Of a stretch of DNA of 10,309 nucleotides, positions 5,854 to 10,309 are shown piece after piece; position 1 is the stretch's first letter; every line of letters begins with the position of its first letter. This DNA comes from Candidatus Atribacteria bacterium 4572_76 (GTDB lineage: Bacteria; Atribacterota; Phoenicimicrobiia; Phoenicimicrobiales; Phoenicimicrobiaceae): the NCBI GenBank assembly GCA_002084865.1, contig NBMG01000066.1:1-10309 (forward strand). The letters are read 5' to 3'. Position numbers and translations under genes: made by a program. Below the pieces are notes generated by a model. It made no database searches and had not been told where the DNA came from. It saw only the letters and a list, made by a program, of their open reading frames with translations.

Positions 5854-6375
5854 TAATATCCCTATTATAGTCTTCGCATCTTTAATAATATTTTCTTCTA
5901 CTAATTTTAGGGATTCATTCGGTTTAATTAGTTCAACTTCAATAAATTCGTCAGCATCTTCATTTTTATTTTTTTTCTCTAAATCTTCTGCTAAAAAGAG
6001 GGTGAGTTTTTCGTTGCAAAAACCGGGGGTAGAGAAAAAAGTTATCAGCTTTTTAATCTTTCGAGGATAATAACCGGTTTCCTCTTCCAATTCTCTTTTA
6101 GCGCACTTAACTAAATCTTCTCCTGGTTCAACTTTCCCTGCCGGCAGTTCCCATAAAACTTCATCTGCCGGTTTTCTGAACTGTCTAATCATTACTATCT
6201 CTTTTTTATCGGTTAGAGCCAAAATAACCACTGCCCCGGGATGTTCAACTATTTCCCTTAAAGTCTCCCTGCCATCAGGTAGTTTTACTTTATCCTGACG
6301 AAGGTTAATAATTTTCCCCTGATAAATATAAACAGAAGATAATATTTTCTCTTCTAAAGAATCTTCTCTATTCAT
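5830..6375 (-). CDS. Nudix hydrolase, ADP-ribose pyrophosphatase type
   Basis: Probably cleaves ADP-ribose to AMP and ribose 5-phosphate, a cytoplasmic housecleaning step. At 181 aa it has the usual family length. The full Nudix box is G80-x5-E86-x7-REL(94-96)-E-EE(98-99)-T-G101-Y, giving the Mg2+-binding glutamates. Upstream are HPGAVVILAL and IRQFRKPADEVLWELPAGK, typical of the NudF/ADP-ribose pyrophosphatase branch, and FFSTPGFCNEKLTLFLAEDL follows the box. ATG at 6375 abuts the TAG of the upstream peptidase gene and has AGGAG eight bases upstream inside that gene, so the two are translationally coupled. Odd: the last residues, about FVSCIS, are encoded by the degenerate GAGATAC repeat, so the natural stop may have been lost when the repeat arrived. 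Confidence 0.93.
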   Translation of the reverse strand: MNREDSLEEKILSSVYIYQGKIINLRQDKVKLPDGRETLREIVEHPGAVVILALTDKKEIVMIRQFRKPADEVLWELPAGKVEPGEDLVKCAKRELEEETGYYPRKIKKLITFFSTPGFCNEKLTLFLAEDLEKKNKNEDADEFIEVELIKPNESLKLVEENIIKDAKTIIGILYFVSCIS

Positions 6376-7503
6376 CTAATTTTCTCCTGAGGTTACAGTA
6401 TTTATAATAGATAAAACGTATTTTACCGTATTTTTTAAACTTTTAACCAGAATATATTCATCAACTGTATGAACCTTCTCCATCCCTATAGCTAAATCGA
6501 CTGAGGGGAAACCTTTTTTGTTAAATACGTTGGCATCACTCCCACCTCCGCTGGGATGTAATTCCGGTTGTAATCCTATATCTCTTGCCGCTTTCATCGC
6601 TATTTTAACTACCCGGTCATCGGCAGACAAATTATAACAATAGTACTCCCTATTTGTTTTTACTTCTGCTTTTGCTTTAAATTCCTGAGCAGTATCTTCG
6701 GCTATCTTTTTTAATTGCTCGGTATATTTCTCTAATTTTTCTTCATTTCTACTTCTAACTTCCCCTTCTAATGTTACCTTATCAGGGACAATATTAGTGG
6801 CTTTACCTCCGGAAATAATCCCGATATTGGTAGTGGTTTCTTCATCTATTCTACCTAACTTCATCCGGGAAAGGACAAATCCGGCTACCTGAATGGCATT
6901 AATTCCTTCTTCGGGATTAGAACCGGCATGAGCGGCTTTTCCATGAATAATAATTTTCAGAGAATTCTGAGAGGGGGCTGCATTGATAATCTCTCCTACC
7001 TGTCCTCCGCAATCCAAAACAAAAGCCATGCGGGCATTTAAACTGGAAATATCTAAATTTTTTGCTCCCTGTAAACCTATTTCTTCACAAATGGAAAATA
7101 CAATCTCTATGTCACCGCAAGGAATATTATGCTCTTTAATGATATGCAGTGCCTCTAATAAAGCGGCAATTGCCGCCTTATCGTCTGCCCCCAAAATTGT
7201 TTTTCCATCACTTACTATCTTTTCTCCATCGCAGATGGGTTTAATATTTTTCCCCGGAACAACCGTATCCATATGAGCGGAGAACATAATGGGTGTAGCT
7301 TTTTTAACACTTCCTTTTAATCTGGCTATTATATTACCGCTATCAGATTTAACCTTCTCGCCAGCTTGATCAACTTTAATTTCTAACCCTAAATCTTCTA
7401 ACTTTTTTATTAAAAAAATAGCCAGATTTCTCTCCTCCCGGGATATGCTGTCTATCCTAACTAATTCCATAAAACTTTCTATTAATCTTTTTTCGTTAAC
7501 CAT
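6376..7503 (-). CDS. M20-family metallopeptidase, PepT-like
   Basis: A di-zinc cytoplasmic peptidase or amidohydrolase of the M20 family, nearest in pattern to the PepT-like group (TIGR01883). At 375 aa it is full length. Zinc ligands and catalytic residues are recognisable: H77 in SAHMDTV, D107 in LGADDKA (bridging), E140/E141 in CEEIGL (catalytic base and ligand), D164 in VLDCGG, and H345 in KVHTVDE. The dimerisation (lid) domain lies roughly between residues 180 and 290 and includes HGKAAHAGSNPEEGINAI. ATG at 7503 has AAAGGGGA seven bases upstream. It is the first gene of a two-gene unit with the Nudix hydrolase. Substrate (peptide or acyl-amino acid) cannot be settled from sequence alone. 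Confidence 0.92.
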   Translation of the reverse strand: MVNEKRLIESFMELVRIDSISREERNLAIFLIKKLEDLGLEIKVDQAGEKVKSDSGNIIARLKGSVKKATPIMFSAHMDTVVPGKNIKPICDGEKIVSDGKTILGADDKAAIAALLEALHIIKEHNIPCGDIEIVFSICEEIGLQGAKNLDISSLNARMAFVLDCGGQVGEIINAAPSQNSLKIIIHGKAAHAGSNPEEGINAIQVAGFVLSRMKLGRIDEETTTNIGIISGGKATNIVPDKVTLEGEVRSRNEEKLEKYTEQLKKIAEDTAQEFKAKAEVKTNREYYCYNLSADDRVVKIAMKAARDIGLQPELHPSGGGSDANVFNKKGFPSVDLAIGMEKVHTVDEYILVKSLKNTVKYVLSIINTVTSGEN

Positions 7504-7802
7504 TAATTTGTCCCCTTTCTTTATTAATATATCGTATATTGTATATCGTATAATAATGAAAATAGTTATTCGTCTTATTTGTATTCTATCACAGGTTGAA
7601 TGTCTAAATAATACTTATATTATATTGTATTATATTATGATTGCAACCCAAAAAATAAACAAAATGCTATTAAAAAATGAAAAATGCAAAGCGTAAAACA
7701 TAAAGAATCCGGAAGTTAGGAGACAGGAGTCAGGATATAAAACAGCGAGTAGCATTTAGTGTATAAGCTAGGAGTCCGATTCATCGAACCCCTTAGAAAA
7801 AT
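7504..7802. other. Intergenic region upstream of the M20-Nudix unit, with degenerate repeats
   Basis: No gene seen. It holds two identical ATATCGTATA decamers (7529-7538 and 7543-7552) between the candidate promoter and the M20 ribosome-binding site; their reverse complement resembles the ACGAGATAC repeat at the other end of the unit. A region about 7713-7775 has decayed AGGAGACAGGAGTCAGGA-type repeats. The rest is AT-rich. Confidence 0.5.
7583..7591 (-). promoter_or_regulatory. Candidate extended -10 promoter for M20-Nudix unit
   Basis: In minus-strand sense TGATAGAAT, an extended -10 (TG-N-TAGAAT), about 80 bases upstream of the M20 start. No good -35 is seen at 17 bases. Low certainty in AT-rich sequence. 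Confidence 0.3.
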
Positions 7803-7839
7803 AAAAAAAACAGTACAGGGCGGATAAATCCGCCCCTAC
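7803..7839 (-). terminator. REP-like palindrome acting as probable terminator of the oxidoreductase operon
   Basis: In minus-strand sense GGGCGGAT-TT-ATCCGCCC is a perfect 8-bp hairpin (7835-7818). It extends by a G-U pair and, past a bulge, GTA/TAC, then runs into TG followed by eight Ts (7810-7803). The flanks GTAG.GGGC and GCCC mark it as a member of the same REP-like family as the elements near 2465 and 5758. It lies about 60 bases after the gamma-subunit stop, the right place to end that operon. Confidence 0.7.
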
Positions 7840-7896
7840 ATTAATAGCAATCTTTTATTAAGAAGTTTTGAATTTTAAATTATAGTTTTCAGTTTT

Positions 7897-8436
7897 TCAA
7901 TCTTTTACCAATTCTGCCCCTTTTTTCAAAGCTTCTTTGTTTAATTCTAATAATTTTTTATTACGCCCAGCTAATGCCTTCTCTAAAGCCTGAAATATAG
8001 TATCCATCTTTACAATTCCTGATTTTTTAACATAAGCACCTAAAATTACCATATTGGCTGCTCTTGAATTACCCAACTTATCAGCAATCTCATCTGCAGG
8101 AATTTTTATCACATTAACATCATTCCTTTTTACTTCACGGTTTATTAATGAATCATTCAAGATGATCAATCCATCTTCATTTACATTTGATTCAAATTTA
8201 TCTAATGAAGGTTGGTTCATGGCAATCAATGTCTTTGGATGAGATACAATTGGAGATCCTATCTCTTTAGTTGAAATAAGCACTGTGCAATTAGCGGTTC
8301 CTCCTCTCATCTCTGGTCCATAAGAAGGCATCCAGGCAACTTTTTTACCTTCTATCATTCCGGCATAAGCTAATAATCTACCCATCAACATTACTCCTTG
8401 ACCACCAAATCCTGAAATAATTATTCTCTCTAACAT
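7897..8436 (-). CDS. 2-oxoacid:ferredoxin oxidoreductase, gamma subunit
   Basis: The 179-aa gamma subunit of an oxidoreductase that decarboxylates a 2-oxoacid to its acyl-CoA while reducing ferredoxin. GFGGQGVMLMGRLLA (9-23) is the hallmark N-terminal motif; MPSYGPEMRGGTANC and the later NMVILGAYVKKSG segment are also family-typical. ATG at 8436 directly follows the beta TGA, and GGGAGGT sits about eight bases upstream within the beta gene, so translation is coupled. It is the last gene of the operon. The substrate (2-oxoisovalerate, 2-oxoglutarate or other) is not set by this subunit. Confidence 0.92.
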   Translation of the reverse strand: MLERIIISGFGGQGVMLMGRLLAYAGMIEGKKVAWMPSYGPEMRGGTANCTVLISTKEIGSPIVSHPKTLIAMNQPSLDKFESNVNEDGLIILNDSLINREVKRNDVNVIKIPADEIADKLGNSRAANMVILGAYVKKSGIVKMDTIFQALEKALAGRNKKLLELNKEALKKGAELVKD

Positions 8437-9183
8437 TCAAGACACCTCCCCAGGAGTTTTAAACTCTCCTAATGGATAATAGGGAATCATATTTTCTTCC
8501 AACCACTTATTTGCTTCAACTGGGTTTAGGCCCCAGTTAGTAGGACAGGTAGATAAAATTTCAACCAGAGAAAAACCTTTTCCATCTATCTGTGCCTGAA
8601 AAGCTTTTCTTATAGCTTTCTTTGCTTTTAATATGTAAGCGGGCTTGGATAAGGCTACCCGAGAAATATAAGCAACCCCTTTTAGAGTAGATAACATCTC
8701 TGCTACCTTTATAGGATATCCCATAGTTTTCGGGTCTCTACCATAAGGAGAGGTCTGGGTTACCTGTCCTACTAAAGTAGTGGGTGCCATCTGCCCACCG
8801 GTCATCCCGTAGATAGCATTATTTATGAATATCACCGTAATATTCTCACCTCGGTTAGCAGTATGCACTATTTCTGCCGTACCAATAGAAGCCAAATCCC
8901 CATCTCCCTGATAAGTAAATACAATAGAATCTGGTTTTGCTCTTTTCATTCCGGTAGCAACAGCAGGAGCTCTTCCGTGTGCTGCGCAAACCATATCACA
9001 ATCAAAAAACACATAGGCAAATACTGAACAGCCTACCGGACATACTCCAATGGTGTTTTCTCTTACTCCAAATTCATCTAAAACCTCAGCTACTAAACGG
9101 TGAGCGATGCCATGATGACATCCGGGGCAATAAGTAAAAGGAACTTTGGTTAAAGATTTGGGGCTTTCAAAAACTTTCTTCAT
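8437..9183 (-). CDS. 2-oxoacid:ferredoxin oxidoreductase, beta (thiamine diphosphate) subunit
   Basis: Binds thiamine diphosphate and a [4Fe-4S] cluster. 248 aa. C19-P-G-C22 near the N-terminus, cysteines at 48 and 52, and a late C213 (STCPTNWG) provide the cluster ligands expected in this family; which of 48 or 52 is used cannot be decided by eye. The diphosphate-binding motif is GDGD (93-96) with NN (121-122) and YGMTGGQ (125-131). The ATG at 9183 has GGAGGT about 13 bases upstream, a rather long spacing, and an AT-rich hairpin (9208-9226) lies just before it. It sits between alpha and gamma in the operon. Confidence 0.94.
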   Translation of the reverse strand: MKKVFESPKSLTKVPFTYCPGCHHGIAHRLVAEVLDEFGVRENTIGVCPVGCSVFAYVFFDCDMVCAAHGRAPAVATGMKRAKPDSIVFTYQGDGDLASIGTAEIVHTANRGENITVIFINNAIYGMTGGQMAPTTLVGQVTQTSPYGRDPKTMGYPIKVAEMLSTLKGVAYISRVALSKPAYILKAKKAIRKAFQAQIDGKGFSLVEILSTCPTNWGLNPVEANKWLEENMIPYYPLGEFKTPGEVS

Positions 9184-9207
9184 AATATTATTTCACACCT
9201 CCGTAAT

Positions 9208-9226
9208 ACTATATTAAAAATATAGT
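9208..9226 (-). other. Intercistronic hairpin between alpha and beta genes
   Basis: In the 47-base gap, ACTATATT and AATATAGT form a perfect 8-bp stem with a three-base loop in the mRNA, ending a few bases before the beta Shine-Dalgarno. It may affect mRNA stability or translation of beta, or be chance in AT-rich DNA. Confidence 0.4.
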
Positions 9227-9230
9227 TAAT

Positions 9231-10289
9231 TTATTTTAAATATTTCTTTATTTCAGTTAAAATTTCAGCTTGTGTAGGTATGACTCCACCCACTCTACCA
9301 TAAAAATTAACTTCTGCCTTGCCGTTCACTGCTAATTTAACATCTTCTACCATCTGACCCAAGCTCATTTCAGCTACCAAAAACTTATTTACCTTTTCGG
9401 AAGCCTCAGCAATTATCTTTTCCGGAAAAGGAAAGAGAGTAATTGGCCTGATTAAGCCAACATTAATTCCCTCTTTTTTGGCATTATCAATTACAGTTTT
9501 TACAATCCGAGCTACTGTTCCGTAAGCAACTACTATTAAATCAGCGTTATCTAAATTAATCGTTTCATATCTAACTTCTTTTTCTTTTAATTTATTATAT
9601 TTCTCTTGAATTTTAAAATTCACTTTTTCCATTTCGTAAGGGTCCAGATCAAAGGGAACAATAGTATGTTTTTTTCTTCCTTTACACCCGGTTAAAGTCC
9701 ACCCCTTTTTATCTGGCAGATCAGCTTTGGGTTTTTCTTTAAATTCTACTGATTCCATCATTTGACCCAGGAGTCCATCACCTAATATCATTGCCGGATT
9801 AGTATATTTATCCGCTAAATCAAAAGCATCCATAGTAAGGTCTACTAATTCTTGCACTGAAGATGGTGCAAGAACAATTAAATGATAATCACCGTGCCCC
9901 CCACCTTTGGTGGCTTGAAAATAATCAGCTTGTCCGGGTTGTATACTCCCTAATCCCGGGCCACCTCTCTGCATATTCACTATTACGCATGGTAACTCAG
10001 CACAGGCGATATAAGAAATTCCTTCTTGCTTCAAACTTATTCCCGGACTTGAAGAAGAAGTCATGGCTCTTACCCCGGTAGCGGCTGCTCCGTAAACCAT
10101 GTTTATTGCTGCTATTTCACTTTCAGCCTGTATAAAAGCTGCATTCTTAATCTTGAGCAATTTTTTAGACATATAAGCAGTTAATTCACTTTGGGGGGTA
10201 ATCGGATATCCAAAATAAAAATGGCATCCTGCGCGAATTGCTGCTTCTCCTATGGCTTCATTCCCTTTCATTAACATCTTTTCTCCCAT
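9231..10289 (-). CDS. vorB: 2-oxoacid:ferredoxin oxidoreductase, alpha subunit (VorB-like)
   Basis: 352 aa, normal for the alpha chain of this complex. YPITPQSE (28-35) is the conserved alpha motif, followed by TSSSSPGISL (77-86). MQRGGPGLGSIQPGQADYFQ (106-125) then GGGHGDYHLIVLAPSSVQE are the form I associate with proteins annotated as 3-methyl-2-oxobutanoate dehydrogenase VorB, differing from the RGGPSTG form of archaeal 2-oxoglutarate enzymes. ATG at 10289 has AAGGAGG seven bases upstream. A TAA (10304-10302) just before that site may be the stop of an upstream gene; a small ferredoxin (delta) subunit is often found there, but it is outside the window. The complex would supply reduced ferredoxin and branched-chain or other acyl-CoA in an anaerobe. 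The symbol is by resemblance; 2-oxoglutarate or another acid remains possible. Confidence 0.88.
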   Translation of the reverse strand: MGEKMLMKGNEAIGEAAIRAGCHFYFGYPITPQSELTAYMSKKLLKIKNAAFIQAESEIAAINMVYGAAATGVRAMTSSSSPGISLKQEGISYIACAELPCVIVNMQRGGPGLGSIQPGQADYFQATKGGGHGDYHLIVLAPSSVQELVDLTMDAFDLADKYTNPAMILGDGLLGQMMESVEFKEKPKADLPDKKGWTLTGCKGRKKHTIVPFDLDPYEMEKVNFKIQEKYNKLKEKEVRYETINLDNADLIVVAYGTVARIVKTVIDNAKKEGINVGLIRPITLFPFPEKIIAEASEKVNKFLVAEMSLGQMVEDVKLAVNGKAEVNFYGRVGGVIPTQAEILTEIKKYLK

Positions 10290-10309
10290 TTTTCAGCCTC
10301 CTTAATAAT

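Overview
The window is a low-GC bacterial chromosome segment, AT-rich especially between genes, in which every recognisable gene is on the minus strand. The contents suggest an anaerobe: a ferredoxin-linked 2-oxoacid oxidoreductase, a primary sigma factor beside primase, and glycine and c-di-GMP riboswitches of the kind common in Clostridia and related lineages. Short REP-like palindromes of the form GTAGGGGC...GCCC and degenerate GAGATAC-type repeats between genes resemble what I associate with uncultured subsurface bacteria (for example Atribacterota) or Clostridia-like organisms. This placement is an inference, not a determination.

Read in the direction of transcription (high to low coordinates), the window has five blocks. 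(1) 10289-7897: a three-gene operon for a 2-oxoacid:ferredoxin oxidoreductase (alpha, beta, gamma; VorB-like alpha), ending in a REP palindrome that looks like an intrinsic terminator. (2) 7503-5830: an M20 (PepT-like) peptidase abutting a Nudix ADP-ribose pyrophosphatase, TAG directly followed by ATG, flanked on both sides by degenerate repeats. (3) 5650-4544: an endonuclease Q-like PHP-domain DNA repair nuclease whose C-terminus looks truncated in a poly-A tract. (4) 4305-1160: dnaG then rpoD, the core of the macromolecular-synthesis operon, separated by an inverted pair of REP-like repeats. (5) 1086-922: tRNA-Asn(GUU) with a near-consensus promoter and its own terminator.

The most interesting part is the left end (about 890 to 1). 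A candidate promoter leads into a complete tandem glycine riboswitch whose second P1 helix overlaps a 20-bp intrinsic terminator. That is followed, with no gene between, by a c-di-GMP-I (GEMM-I) aptamer, then a structured leader, then a lipoprotein gene with an InlB/Listeria-Bacteroides repeat that runs off the left edge. If this is one transcript, a surface lipoprotein would be gated first by glycine (antitermination) and then by a cyclic dinucleotide. I do not know of a described example of that pairing. The lipoprotein coding region is about 50% GC over its last 180 bases in the window, richer than its neighbours, so it may be an acquired gene.
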